In this document: one piece after another, positions 17,334 through 25,894 of the stretch
How the letters are laid out: the number at the start of each line of letters is the position of its first letter
Numbering within the stretch: position 1 is the first letter of the stretch
NCBI GenBank assembly: GCA_012729755.1
Contig: JAAYCN010000080.1
Coordinates: 1-60,438 of the forward strand
DNA length: 60,438 bases
Direction of reading: 5' to 3'
Origin: Chloroflexota bacterium
GTDB lineage: Bacteria; Chloroflexota; Anaerolineae; Anaerolineales; Anaerolineaceae
Program-made: the position numbers and the translations under genes
Notes under the pieces: model-generated
What the model was told of the DNA's origin: nothing
Database searches by the model: none
The model's input: only the letters and a program-made list of their open reading frames with translations

Positions 17334-18543
17334 CGAGGTAGTCGCGCAGTTTTCGGCGCACGGTTGGATGGCGCAATCGTGTGAGGGCCTGAGCTTCGAT
17401 CTGGCGCACACGTTCACGGGTCACGCCCATTTTGCGGCCAACTTCTTCAAGCGTGTAAGCCTGCCCGTCCAACAGACCATAACGCAACTGAAGGATACGG
17501 ACTTCTCGAGGCGGCAACGAGTCCAAGACATCTTCAAGGTGTTCGCGCAGCAAGTTGTTGGTGGCTGTTTCGTCTGGCGCGGGGGCTTCATCATCCTCGA
17601 TGAAATCGCCAAGCGTTGAGTCTTCTTCGTCGTCTGTTGGTGTCTCGAGAGATAAGGGTCGCCGAGCCACCTGGATCATATTTTCAACTTTTTTAGGAGG
17701 GACATCCAGCGCTTCTGCTAATTCTTCAACGGAAGGGTCCCGACCAAATTTCTGGGTGAGCTGGTGTTGCACTCTGAGCAGTTTATTGATCTGGTCTCCC
17801 ATATGGACCGGCACGCGGATGGTGCGGCCTTGGTCGGCAATGGCGCGGGTAACAGCCTGTCGGATCCACCAGGTGGCATAAGTACTGAATTTATGCCCGC
17901 GCTGATATTCGAATTTTTTGGTCGCGCGGATCAACCCGATATTACCTTCCTGAATGAGGTCAAGAAAAGGCACTCCGCGCCCCATGTATTTCTTGGCGAC
18001 ACTAATCACCAGACGAGAATTGGCAGTAATCAGGTGTTCACGGGCATTCCAACCTTCCTGAATGTCGCGTTTAAGTTCTTCGCGACGTTTTTCCCGCAGG
18101 TTCCCTTTGGCGAGTTCTTCGCGCGCTGCGCGGCCTCGCTCAATTTTTTGAGCGAGCATCACCTCTTCTTCAATGTCTGAAAGCAGGGGAACGCGGGAAA
18201 CCTCTTTAAGGTAAAGCCCAATAGTGTCGTCGGTGTCAATATTGGCCAAGTCATCAAAAGATGGCCCCTCATCGAATGTCTCGGCTAAATCATCATCATC
18301 TGGGTCGGACTTCGGCTGACCTTCTTGAGTATTGGTCTCTTCGGTATAGTTGATGCCTGCGTTCTGCAGGGCGATATAAGCCTCATCCAGTTGATCCGGA
18401 TACATCTCGGCGTCGGGAAAGAATTGGAGGATGTCATCGATGGTGACATAGCCTTTTTTTCTTCCCAGATCAAGTAATCTGGTCAGGGCAGATGATTCTG
18501 AGTCCTCGTCGAGGACGGGATTATTATTGTTAATTCGCGCCAT
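17326..18543 (-). CDS. sigA: primary sigma factor, RpoD/SigA family
   Basis: About 405 residues from ATG 18543 (a GTG 15 bases upstream is the alternative). Region 1.2 is [17 protein letters not shown]; region 2 has [39 protein letters not shown] and [18 protein letters not shown]; region 3 has [16 protein letters not shown]; region 4 has [19 protein letters not shown] and [20 protein letters not shown]. These match primary sigma factors of the SigA type, which lack the long RpoD non-conserved insert. The promoters seen in this window (TTGACA/TATAAT) fit such a factor. The first 90 residues contain a region 1.1-like segment. It leads the coupled sigA-unknown-ndk-ArsC-like set. Confidence 0.96.
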   Translation of the reverse strand: MARINNNNPVLDEDSESSALTRLLDLGRKKGYVTIDDILQFFPDAEMYPDQLDEAYIALQNAGINYTEETNTQEGQPKSDPDDDDLAETFDEGPSFDDLANIDTDDTIGLYLKEVSRVPLLSDIEEEVMLAQKIERGRAAREELAKGNLREKRREELKRDIQEGWNAREHLITANSRLVISVAKKYMGRGVPFLDLIQEGNIGLIRATKKFEYQRGHKFSTYATWWIRQAVTRAIADQGRTIRVPVHMGDQINKLLRVQHQLTQKFGRDPSVEELAEALDVPPKKVENMIQVARRPLSLETPTDDEEDSTLGDFIEDDEAPAPDETATNNLLREHLEDVLDSLPPREVRILQLRYGLLDGQAYTLEEVGRKMGVTRERVRQIEAQALTRLRHPTVRRKLRDYLGE

Positions 18544-18750
18544 GTGTTGTTTGGACACCTTTTCTATATATCAAAAATCGCACGTCAATAGAGTACAATA
18601 TTTTTTATCGAAATACAAGCATTTTTGCACCCAATTTGTGGAATGGGTTTTTCTTTGCGTGTAGAATCGGTTTTTTTATGGAGACTAATGCAAACTGACA
18701 TAATAGTCTGGTGATTTGTGGAAATACATCGTTCAACATTTTTTACTTCA

Positions 18751-19971
18751 ATGAGAAGAAGTGCCAATCTTTGGCTGCCTTTGTTATCGATCCTTGTGGC
18801 TGCTATCGTGACGATAGCCAATCTTGAAATCCAAAAGCGCTATAGCCGGTTTGATGACTTCGCACCACGATGGACAGCGGCGCGTTGGTGGCTGCGTACC
18901 GGCGCATCACCGTACAGCGAAGAAACTTACGCCCAAACAAAGCTTATCCAGGGCGATTATGGCTTGGCGCCTAATGGTTTCGATAACGGACATTTTGTCG
19001 AGCCAGCCTTTTATATATATTTTTTCCTCCCCCTGTCTTTTATTGAGTTTATTGTGGCGCGGGCGTTTTGGATGACAGTGTTGGAATTTTCGGTGATGGT
19101 AACTGTCTGGCTGTCGATCGACCTGGTGGGGTTCAAAGCCACAACGTTAGAAAAGTCGATCTTATCAGCGCTGGTGTTAATCTTTCCACCAGTGGCGAAA
19201 GCTATTCTGAGCGCAAGCGTGCTTCCTTTATTCATGATGTTCCTAATCTGGGGATGTCAGTTGGCGCTCAAACGACAAGGTACAGGCGCTGGCATTTTAT
19301 TGCTGCTGTGCCTTGGCTTGGTCCCCGAAAGTTTGCTCGTAGCCACCTTTTTGATGGCCTGGCTTGCTTCAAGACGAGACAACTCTTTTTCGAGAGTCTA
19401 TCTTATCGAGCTGGTATTCCTGATCGTGGTGACATGGATACTATTCCCGGACTGGGTCGCAGAATGGTTTGGCAATTTTGTGCGCCTGCACCCTGATCTC
19501 AGCTGGGTGAACACCCCACTGAACCAGCTGGCTCAACTCAAACCAGCTGATGGAAAGATAATTTCGATCATTTTGCATGGTCTGCTCGGGATCTGGCTGT
19601 TGGTTGAGTGGTATGGAATTGGAACATTCAGTGACCGGAAATCGGTCTGGAAGTTGGCTATGACACTTAATTTGATCTATTTTTTTAATTTGCTTACGCA
19701 GGGTGTCTACCTGCTTTTAGCTCTGCCTGCGCTCTTTCTGGGATATAAGCTTCTCGTTGAAAAGTGGAAAATAATTGGTAAAATAAGTTCTTGGATTGGT
19801 TATCTCGGTCTATTCGCAATTTATATCAACCGATTTTTCAGCGAGCCCGACCTGACTTTCATGGAAACAACATTTCCGGCAATTCTTTTGCCATTGTTGA
19901 CTTTGATCGTACTGCAATGGTTCAGGTGGTGGGCGACGGAGAGTCCTGAAGCGCTGATTGAATCGGATTAA
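18751..19971 (+). CDS. multi-pass membrane protein, GT87/DUF2029-like glycosyltransferase
   Basis: About 406 residues with some ten hydrophobic segments. After the first membrane helix comes FDDFAPRWTAARWWLRTGASPYSEE, the acidic early motif typical of GT87/DUF2029 polyprenol-linked mannosyl- or arabinosyltransferases, with HFVEPAFYIYFFLPLSF next. Such GT-C enzymes build surface polysaccharides on the outer side of the membrane; donor and acceptor are unknown. The start is uncertain: ATG 18751 gives a positively charged N-terminus directly before the first helix, whereas a GTG at 18718 adds 11 residues; neither has a strong ribosome site. It diverges from sigA and is followed 13 bases later by the PFK gene. 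Confidence 0.78.
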   Translation: MRRSANLWLPLLSILVAAIVTIANLEIQKRYSRFDDFAPRWTAARWWLRTGASPYSEETYAQTKLIQGDYGLAPNGFDNGHFVEPAFYIYFFLPLSFIEFIVARAFWMTVLEFSVMVTVWLSIDLVGFKATTLEKSILSALVLIFPPVAKAILSASVLPLFMMFLIWGCQLALKRQGTGAGILLLLCLGLVPESLLVATFLMAWLASRRDNSFSRVYLIELVFLIVVTWILFPDWVAEWFGNFVRLHPDLSWVNTPLNQLAQLKPADGKIISIILHGLLGIWLLVEWYGIGTFSDRKSVWKLAMTLNLIYFFNLLTQGVYLLLALPALFLGYKLLVEKWKIIGKISSWIGYLGLFAIYINRFFSEPDLTFMETTFPAILLPLLTLIVLQWFRWWATESPEALIESD

Positions 19972-19984
19972 TTTTGGAGGAACA

Positions 19985-21157
19985 ATGGCAAAGAAGAGGT
20001 TCGCAATTCTGACAGGAGGCGGAGACGTCCCCGGTTTGAATCTGGCAATCAAAAATTTTGTTCTTGGCGCTGAAGAAGAAGGCGCTGAAGTGGTCGGCAT
20101 TCGCCGCGGCTGGGGCGGGTTATTGTGGTATGACCTTGATGATCCTGAAACACAGAGAAAGTACACAATGGCACTCGACCGGAAAATCGTGCGCAGAGTC
20201 GATCGAACTGGCGGTACCTTTTTGCATACCTCACGCACTAACCCACAGTCGGTCAGGCCCAAGGACATTCCTGAATTTCTTGCGAAGTCATCTCTCGGCA
20301 AACAGGTAAAAGAAGATGGCAGCATGGATTATACCGACCATGTGATGAAAGTGCTTGATCATCTGAAGATTGACTCGCTGGTGACGATAGGTGGCGATGA
20401 CACTTTGAGCTATTCAGCCAGGCTGTCAAAGGATGGTTTCCCGTTGATTGCCATCCCGAAAACGATGGATAACGATGTGAATGGCACCGAATACTGCATC
20501 GGTTTTTCCACAGCCATTACTGGAGCGGTTTCGTTGTTGACTAATTTCAGAACGTCGGTAGGTTCACATGAACGCATCGGCGTTGTGGAATTGTTTGGAC
20601 GCAACTCTGGCGAGACAAGCCTGGTAACCGGCTATCTTTCTTATGCGGATAGAACAGTTATCTGTGAGGTGCCTTATAATCCGCAGAAATTGACCGAATT
20701 GCTGGTTAAAGATAAGCATGATAATCCGTCTCATTACGCGATCGTTGTAATCTCTGAAGGCGCGATGACCGATGATGGAACGGTTATCGAGTCGGGCGAA
20801 GCAGACGCGTACGGCCACAAGAAATTGGGTGGAATCGGTGAGCTGTTGGCAGACCAAATTAAGCTGTTTTCAGGATACAATACCATGTTCCAGCGACTGG
20901 CCTATCTGGTACGCAGTGGCGCGCCTGACATGGTTGATCGGATGGTGGCAATGAATTTCGGCACGCTGGCATGGCAGTTGACCAGCCGTGGTGAATTCGG
21001 CAAAATGGTGGCAATCAACAACGGCCGCTATAACGCAGTGGCGCTCTCGAATGTCAGCCACACTTCCCGCCGGGTGGACGTGGATAAGTTTTATGATGTG
21101 GACCAATATCGCCCGCGCATCAAGAATATTGTTGGCATGCCGATGTTCCTCGAATAA
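19985..21157 (+). CDS. 6-phosphofructokinase, PPi-dependent type by motif
   Basis: 390 residues of the phosphofructokinase family. It phosphorylates fructose 6-phosphate, the committed glycolytic step. LTGGGDVPGLN at the N-terminus is the phosphoryl-donor loop. GGDDTLS at 136-142 and IPKTMDND with Lys159 carry the Asp and Lys that mark pyrophosphate-using enzymes; ATP enzymes have GGDGS and PGTIDND. GSHERIGVVELFGRNSGE follows in the sugar-phosphate site. The ATG at 19985 has GGAGG seven bases ahead; an earlier in-frame ATG lies inside the previous gene. Donor prediction is inference from these two residues, because the group also contains ATP-dependent members. Being reversible, a PPi enzyme would fit the ppdK at 10 kb. 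Confidence 0.93.
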   Translation: MAKKRFAILTGGGDVPGLNLAIKNFVLGAEEEGAEVVGIRRGWGGLLWYDLDDPETQRKYTMALDRKIVRRVDRTGGTFLHTSRTNPQSVRPKDIPEFLAKSSLGKQVKEDGSMDYTDHVMKVLDHLKIDSLVTIGGDDTLSYSARLSKDGFPLIAIPKTMDNDVNGTEYCIGFSTAITGAVSLLTNFRTSVGSHERIGVVELFGRNSGETSLVTGYLSYADRTVICEVPYNPQKLTELLVKDKHDNPSHYAIVVISEGAMTDDGTVIESGEADAYGHKKLGGIGELLADQIKLFSGYNTMFQRLAYLVRSGAPDMVDRMVAMNFGTLAWQLTSRGEFGKMVAINNGRYNAVALSNVSHTSRRVDVDKFYDVDQYRPRIKNIVGMPMFLE

Positions 21158-21165
21158 TGCAGATC

Positions 21166-21192
21166 GCCCGGCTGAAAAGTCGGGCTTTTTTT
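21166..21192 (+). terminator. intrinsic terminator after phosphofructokinase gene
   Basis: GCCCGGCT (21166-21173) pairs with AGTCGGGC (21178-21185) around a GAAA loop and runs into seven Ts. It fixes the start of the next gene downstream of it. Confidence 0.9.
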
Positions 21193-21210
21193 CTTTTACA
21201 ATTATTGGCT

Positions 21211-21714
21211 ATGACATCTAAACAAACACTTGTCCCTGATAAATATATCGTCGTACCGCGCGTGCTTATCTTTGCGTTTGACCGGATTGGAAAGGTATTG
21301 TTGCTCAAAGGCGCTCCGACCAAGAAGATCTGGCCAAATGTTTGGAATGGATTAGGGGGGCACATCGAAGCGGGCGAAAGCCCCATCGAAGCTGCACAGC
21401 GGGAGCTCAAAGAGGAGTCCGGCTTAACCGCGGGAGATTGGAAGTTATGCGGTGAAATAGCCATCGATACTGGTCAGCGGCAGGGTATCGCGGTATGGGT
21501 TTTCAAAGCGCAAATGCTTTCGGGAGAGTTATCAGATTCAGTAGAGGGTGAACCAGCCTGGTTGACCCTGGAAGAAGCGTTGAAGCTTGACCTGGTAGAA
21601 GATTTATACACGCTGCTGCCGATTGTGGCTGGGATGACCGAAGGTGAAAAGCCTTATTGGGTGAAATATTCGTATGACTCCTCAGATCAGCTGCTCATGC
21701 GAATCTGGCGCTGA
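21211..21714 (+). CDS. Nudix hydrolase, MutT/8-oxo-dGTPase-like
   Basis: 167 residues. A complete Nudix box is visible: GGHIEAGESP followed by REL, KEE and SGL at the required spacing (about 48-70). VWNGLGGHIEAGE resembles 8-oxo-dGTP diphosphatases of the MutT/MTH1 type, which clean the nucleotide pool of oxidised purines; the exact substrate remains open. The ATG at 21211 lies after the upstream terminator, and so is preferred over an ATG that overlaps the phosphofructokinase stop. The last 33 bases overlap the 3' end of the convergent rsmD. Confidence 0.88.
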   Translation: MTSKQTLVPDKYIVVPRVLIFAFDRIGKVLLLKGAPTKKIWPNVWNGLGGHIEAGESPIEAAQRELKEESGLTAGDWKLCGEIAIDTGQRQGIAVWVFKAQMLSGELSDSVEGEPAWLTLEEALKLDLVEDLYTLLPIVAGMTEGEKPYWVKYSYDSSDQLLMRIWR

Positions 21715-22266
21715 CCGTTCAAAAAAGACCAACAGCGTGTCTCCGTATTTGCGCCGATCAAACTCTCTCAGGTTGAGATAAGTCTTTTCTACCCATTCGA
21801 TGGGGTTGATCTGAACGATGATCTGACCATCTTCTGTAAGTAGCTTCGGCCTGCCATCGATCAGGGTCATAGCTCGCTGCCACATTTCCTTATATTGGGG
21901 AGGGGCTATATAAATCAAATCATAAGCGCCTGTGTTTGTGACGAGAAACGTGAAGGCGTCTGCGCGAATCACTTTAGCCTGACCGGTAAACCTGGTAGTG
22001 GCGAGATTGGAGTGGATCGTTTGAATAGCTTGCTGACTTTTGTCGAGAAAGGTGACGAATTTCGCCCCACGGCTGAGCGCTTCGATCCCTACCGCTCCTG
22101 TCCCGCCAAAGAGATCCAAAATGTTGTTTTCAAGGATTTCGGAACCGAGGATGTTGAAAAGCGCTTCTTTGACAATGTCCGTAATCGGTCGGGTGGTGTC
22201 GCCCGGGACAGTTTTGAGCCGCATGCCGCGGGCGTTGCCGCCGATTACACGCAGACTGCCTTTCAT
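21682..22266 (-). CDS. rsmD: 16S rRNA (guanine966-N2)-methyltransferase RsmD
   Basis: 194 residues. The N-terminus LRVIGGNARGMRL and the stretch TRPITDIVKEALFNIL are RsmD signatures; the SAM-binding motif ILDLFGGTGAVGIEALSRGA is at about 50-69. Where most N2-guanine methyltransferases have (N/D)PPY/F, this protein has IYIAPPQY, so the first polar residue of the catalytic motif is Ala. It is last in the uxs-gtrA-rsmD set, overlapping gtrA by four bases, with AAGGAG before the ATG. It methylates G966 of 16S rRNA in the assembled small subunit. Confidence 0.92.
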   Translation of the reverse strand: MKGSLRVIGGNARGMRLKTVPGDTTRPITDIVKEALFNILGSEILENNILDLFGGTGAVGIEALSRGAKFVTFLDKSQQAIQTIHSNLATTRFTGQAKVIRADAFTFLVTNTGAYDLIYIAPPQYKEMWQRAMTLIDGRPKLLTEDGQIIVQINPIEWVEKTYLNLREFDRRKYGDTLLVFFERSAPDSHEQLI

Positions 22267-22727
22267 CGCCGCTCCTTATCTGGTTGAATTTGAAAAGTCC
22301 AAACGCGATTGCCAAAAAAGTTGAGCAGAATTACGATGCTGGTTGAGATGGCCCAAGCGGCATTTCGACTGAGGAATTCACTTGTCAGCCCAAATAGTTC
22401 AATTCCTTGAAAAGATACCTGGAACAGGCGATTCAGCCAGGGCAACATCAGGCTGCGGATGCCCAAGCCAATCAGATTGATGACAATAAACTTAGTCATT
22501 TGCAAAGAGGTCCTGTTTTTGCCAGCTTCTGGATAAACCACAGCACGGCTGAGAAAGAAAGACACGATGACTGAGGTGATAAACGAAATTGTCTGTGAAG
22601 GAACAATCTGCAGCTTGAGTTTACCCGCCAGAAGGTTTAGGACACCAAAGTCAACGATCGTATTAACCAATCCAACCATAGTGAAGCGCAAGAAGCGCCT
22701 TATTTCGGATTTGGGTTTGGGGATCAT
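22263..22727 (-). CDS. GtrA family membrane protein
   Basis: 154 residues from ATG 22727, which follows the uxs stop by one base. Four membrane helices are visible. RFTMVGLVNTIVDFGVLNLL at the N-terminus and a final helix ending in NFFGNRVWTF are the GtrA/DPMS_TM signatures. GtrA proteins are thought to flip or present polyprenyl-linked sugars for surface polysaccharides and teichoic-acid-like polymers. Its position next to a UDP-sugar decarboxylase supports a role in envelope glycan assembly, which is inference. Confidence 0.92.
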   Translation of the reverse strand: MIPKPKSEIRRFLRFTMVGLVNTIVDFGVLNLLAGKLKLQIVPSQTISFITSVIVSFFLSRAVVYPEAGKNRTSLQMTKFIVINLIGLGIRSLMLPWLNRLFQVSFQGIELFGLTSEFLSRNAAWAISTSIVILLNFFGNRVWTFQIQPDKERR

Positions 22728-22728
22728 C

Positions 22729-23685
22729 TTAATTGCCGAGCTTGGATTTGAAGTAATCAATGGTTTTGGTAAGGCCATCTTCGAGCGCTACTTTAGGCTG
22801 CCAATTGAGGAGTTCTTTTGCCTTGCTGATATCAGGCTGGCGGCGTTGGGGGTCATCGCCCAGACCATCGGCATATTGGACGATCAACCCGGCGGGGTTG
22901 CCGGTGATGCGGTTAATCACTTCAGCAAACTCCCTGATGGATATCTCAGCGGGGTTGCCAATGTTGACCGGCAAGTGCTCGTCTGACTGCATCAGGCGTA
23001 AGATGCCCTCTACCAGGTCGGACACATAGCAGAAGCTGCGGGTCTGTGTTCCATTGCCATAAATGGTCAACGGTTCGTGCCGCAGGGCCTGTTGAATGAA
23101 GTTAGGCACAACCCGCCCATCATCCAGCCGCATTCTGGGACCAAAGGTGTTAAAAATGCGTACGATGTGTGTACCGACACGGTGAAAACGATGGTAGGCC
23201 ATGGTCATCGCTTCGGCGAAGCGTTTGGCTTCATCATATACGGAGCGCGGGCCGACTGGATCGCAATTTCCCCAATAGGTTTCGTCTTGCGGATGCACCT
23301 TGGGGTCGCCATAAACCTCGCTGGTTGAGGCGAGCAGGTATTTCGCGCCGTGTCGTTTGGCTAATCCCAGGGTATTTAACGTGCCGAGGGCGCCCGCTTT
23401 GAGCGTTTGAATGGGCAGGTTGGGGTAACCTAAGGCGGAAGCGGGGTTAGGGCTGGCTGGTGAGGCGAAGTGCATAACGTAATCGAGCTTCTCTTCGACC
23501 TCGATATGAAGCGAGACATCCTGGCGCATCAGACGAAAGTTGGAATTGCCTGCCAGATGCTGAATGTTGGCAATATCTCCGGTAATGAAGTTGTCCAGAC
23601 CAATGACCCGGTGACCTTCGGAGAGCAATCGATCTGTCAAATGTGAGCCTAAAAAGCCTGCCGCGCCGCTTAAAAAAATACGCAT
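22729..23685 (-). CDS. NAD-dependent sugar epimerase/dehydratase, UDP-glucuronate decarboxylase-like (UDP-xylose synthase)
   Basis: 318 residues from ATG 23685. Rossmann motif [10 protein letters not shown] is at 7-16; catalytic YDEAK (YxxxK) and the preceding STSEVYGDP are present. [35 protein letters not shown] and [10 protein letters not shown] are those of the UDP-glucuronate decarboxylase (UXS) subgroup, which makes UDP-xylose; close relatives act on dTDP- or other UDP-sugars. AAGGATG lies before the start. It is first in a gene set with gtrA and rsmD. Confidence 0.88.
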   Translation of the reverse strand: MRIFLSGAAGFLGSHLTDRLLSEGHRVIGLDNFITGDIANIQHLAGNSNFRLMRQDVSLHIEVEEKLDYVMHFASPASPNPASALGYPNLPIQTLKAGALGTLNTLGLAKRHGAKYLLASTSEVYGDPKVHPQDETYWGNCDPVGPRSVYDEAKRFAEAMTMAYHRFHRVGTHIVRIFNTFGPRMRLDDGRVVPNFIQQALRHEPLTIYGNGTQTRSFCYVSDLVEGILRLMQSDEHLPVNIGNPAEISIREFAEVINRITGNPAGLIVQYADGLGDDPQRRQPDISKAKELLNWQPKVALEDGLTKTIDYFKSKLGN

Positions 23686-23759
23686 GCCAACATCCTTGAT
23701 GATGAATTTCGCCTCAAGCAGAGTATAATAACCTGACTTAAAGACGGGTGAATTATAGC

Positions 23760-24350
23760 ATGATGGAACAATTGCCACTCAATTCGAGCGAACCTACTAA
23801 CCTCAAAACGCTTGAGGCATTACTTTTTTCCGCGCCTGGCCTCTCATCAACTGACCAGCTGGCACAGGCAATGGGGCTGTCTAAACGCGATGTCGAGAAA
23901 CTGATTGCCGCGCTGACTGAGCACTACCAACGGGAACATGGGCTGAGATTGCAAAAAGTAGGCAATCAGTATCAACTGGTGACAGCCGCCGAGTATGCGA
24001 AGCCGATTGAAACCTTTCTGGGGTTGGAAATTACCACGCGTCTGACTCAGGCAGCGCTGGAAGCGCTCGCCATCATCGCCTATAAGCAACCGGCGACAAG
24101 GCCGGAAATTGACGCGATTCGCGGGGTGAATAGTGACTCGGTCGTGAAGAGCCTGCTCGCGAAAGGTTTGATTGAAGAGGCCGGCCGCTCCGACGCGCCC
24201 GGAAGGCCGATTCTTTATACGGTCACTACTGATTTCATGCTCCACTTTGGTTTGGACAGCATGGATCAACTGCCCGAAATTGACCTGGAAGGTTTACTGA
24301 ACCGCCCTGCCGCTGAGGAAGAAACAGAACAAAGGATTTTGAAGGACTAA
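23760..24350 (+). CDS. scpB: segregation and condensation protein B
   Basis: 196 residues, the usual size. [16 protein letters not shown] begins the first winged helix and [27 protein letters not shown] the second, both ScpB signatures. ScpB dimers bind ScpA and modulate the SMC complex in chromosome organisation. No scpA lies next to it, although the two are adjacent in many bacteria. TATAAT at 23724-23729 may be its -10 element. The start MMEQ at 23760 is preferred to a GTG four codons earlier. Its stop overlaps the ATG of rluB (TAATG). Confidence 0.93.
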   Translation: MMEQLPLNSSEPTNLKTLEALLFSAPGLSSTDQLAQAMGLSKRDVEKLIAALTEHYQREHGLRLQKVGNQYQLVTAAEYAKPIETFLGLEITTRLTQAALEALAIIAYKQPATRPEIDAIRGVNSDSVVKSLLAKGLIEEAGRSDAPGRPILYTVTTDFMLHFGLDSMDQLPEIDLEGLLNRPAAEEETEQRILKD

Positions 24351-25087
24351 TGGCAGAAGAACGCGTACAGAAAATATTGGCCGCGGCGGGATTTGCTTCT
24401 CGCCGGGCGTGTGAGACGATGATCGAGGCGGGACGTGTAAAGGTGAATGGTCGAGTCATTCGACTTGGTGATAAAGCGGATCCGGAAAAAGACACGATCA
24501 CGCTCGACGGCAAGATGATCAAAACGAATGTTAAGAAATATTACATCGCGCTAAACAAACCGAAGGGCTACCTTTCGGACATCGATGAGACTCACCCGGC
24601 ACCAACGGTGAATGATCTGATTGATATTCCCGAGAAACTTTTCGCGGTCGGAAGGCTGGACTTGGACAGCGAAGGGCTAATCTTGATGACCAATGACGGT
24701 GAGATTGCCAATCGCCTGACCCACCCGCGCTATCGGCACGAAAAGGAATATGAAGTTTTTGTGATTAAGGAACCTGATCAGGAACAACTGGAGATCTGGC
24801 GGCGGGGCGTCGTGCTTGAGGATGGTTATCGGACGCTGCCGGCTCAGGTGGAAGTAATGACCAATTCAAACAATGGTTCCTGGCTGAGAATCATCATGCG
24901 AGAAGGCAAGAAACGGCAGATCCGCAAAACCGGGTCACGCATTGGCCTGCCTGTAGCGGTGATTAAACGCGTGCGCATCGGCACGCTTAAACTTGGTAAT
25001 TTACGCGTTGGCGAGTGGCGCCATCTGACGCCCAAAGAGTTACGCGATCTGAAGGTTTATACGGGATTAGAAAAGCCTGCCAAGTGA
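24350..25087 (+). CDS. rluB: 23S rRNA pseudouridine synthase, RluB/RsuA family
   Basis: 245 residues. An S4 RNA-binding domain (RVQKILAAAGFASRRACE) is at 5-60, then the catalytic domain with KPKGYLSD, GRLDLDSEGLILMTNDG carrying the catalytic Asp, and MREGKKRQIRK. In RsuA/RluB enzymes the motif is usually GRLDxxTxGL, so Ser replaces Thr here. It isomerises a uridine of large-subunit rRNA to pseudouridine. Adjacent scpB-rluB is a long-conserved pair in many bacteria, here coupled by a one-base overlap. Confidence 0.93.
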   Translation: MAEERVQKILAAAGFASRRACETMIEAGRVKVNGRVIRLGDKADPEKDTITLDGKMIKTNVKKYYIALNKPKGYLSDIDETHPAPTVNDLIDIPEKLFAVGRLDLDSEGLILMTNDGEIANRLTHPRYRHEKEYEVFVIKEPDQEQLEIWRRGVVLEDGYRTLPAQVEVMTNSNNGSWLRIIMREGKKRQIRKTGSRIGLPVAVIKRVRIGTLKLGNLRVGEWRHLTPKELRDLKVYTGLEKPAK

Positions 25088-25100
25088 AGCAGGCTTATTT
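25073..25100 (+). terminator. intrinsic terminator overlapping the end of rluB
   Basis: AAGCCTGC (25073-25080) pairs with GCAGGCTT (25089-25096); the rluB stop codon lies in the loop, and TTATTT follows. It lies between convergent rluB and the minus-strand membrane gene and could work in both directions. Confidence 0.75.
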
Positions 25101-25130
25101 GATCTAACGATAACGAAAAGCAGCGAAATT

Positions 25131-25889
25131 TTATTCAGATTTGTCGGCTGTTGTCTCATCCTCAGTTACAATCGCTTTGCCTTTGGCGTGGTCGAGCAAG
25201 GTCGCGTTGAGTTTCTCTCGCTGGTCCTGATCCAGCGGTTTAACGCACCCATCCCGGTCAACGCGCCGGATATGACGTTTTAATTCGGCGAGGTTGATCA
25301 CTGGCACCGGCGACCCGGAAACATCACCCAGCTGGGTGGTCTTCATCACGACGACCAGAACTGGTTTGATGGTCGGCAGATTCTCATCAGTAAAGCCTTT
25401 GGACTTGAGATAAGCGGTGAGCTCGGCCTGGTTGACTTCAGCTTCGCGCGTGGGGTTGCCGATGCCCTCCTGCCCCAAGGTCTTCAGCAAAAAGTTGCCC
25501 CCTTTCTGCTTCCATTTGCCGTTCTCATACGAAATCAAACCGTTGGCAGTGATCGGCAGGATGACCCAAATTCCGCATGGACCGGTCAGCAACATCGGCA
25601 ATGGCGCGGAATAAACGAAGAATGAGTATTCGTGGCGCAGTTTTTCGAAGACCTTTGTAAAAACCTCGTCGATGCGGGGCGTTCGCGCGAAACGGCTGGT
25701 GAAATACATGCCTACCTGGGAGAGCACGAAGCCAAGAATCAGGGCGATATATGAGAAGAGGACACTGTTTGTATCGTGCTTAAAAGCGTACACGAGGCCA
25801 AGCGCCAAGATACCCAGGCTTCCCAGCGTGGCAACTTGGGCAATCTTTTTGCGACTATTGATATAACGTTGATTAATAACGAGTTTCAT
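25131..25889 (-). CDS. membrane protein with NERD-like cytoplasmic part, function unknown
   Basis: 252 residues. Two membrane helices lie at about 17-36 and 44-62. The rest is soluble: YSFFVYSAPLPMLLTGPCGIWVILPITANGLISYENGKWK, then NPTREAEVNQAELTAYLKSKG. The order (strand, glycine turn, WVILP, GKW, NP...Q) resembles the nuclease-related NERD domain, but I cannot place the catalytic Lys/Glu with certainty. The C-terminus is acidic and probably unstructured. It starts five bases after plsX and is likely co-transcribed with it; that neighbour suggests envelope work, but no function should be assigned. Confidence 0.72.
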   Translation of the reverse strand: MKLVINQRYINSRKKIAQVATLGSLGILALGLVYAFKHDTNSVLFSYIALILGFVLSQVGMYFTSRFARTPRIDEVFTKVFEKLRHEYSFFVYSAPLPMLLTGPCGIWVILPITANGLISYENGKWKQKGGNFLLKTLGQEGIGNPTREAEVNQAELTAYLKSKGFTDENLPTIKPVLVVVMKTTQLGDVSGSPVPVINLAELKRHIRRVDRDGCVKPLDQDQREKLNATLLDHAKGKAIVTEDETTADKSE

Positions 25890-25894
25890 GCGCT

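Noticed and set aside
18559-18717. Promoters for sigA and the divergent GT87-like gene
   Set aside because: Several AT-rich TTGxxx/TATxxT-like boxes exist but none with proper spacing on the right strand.
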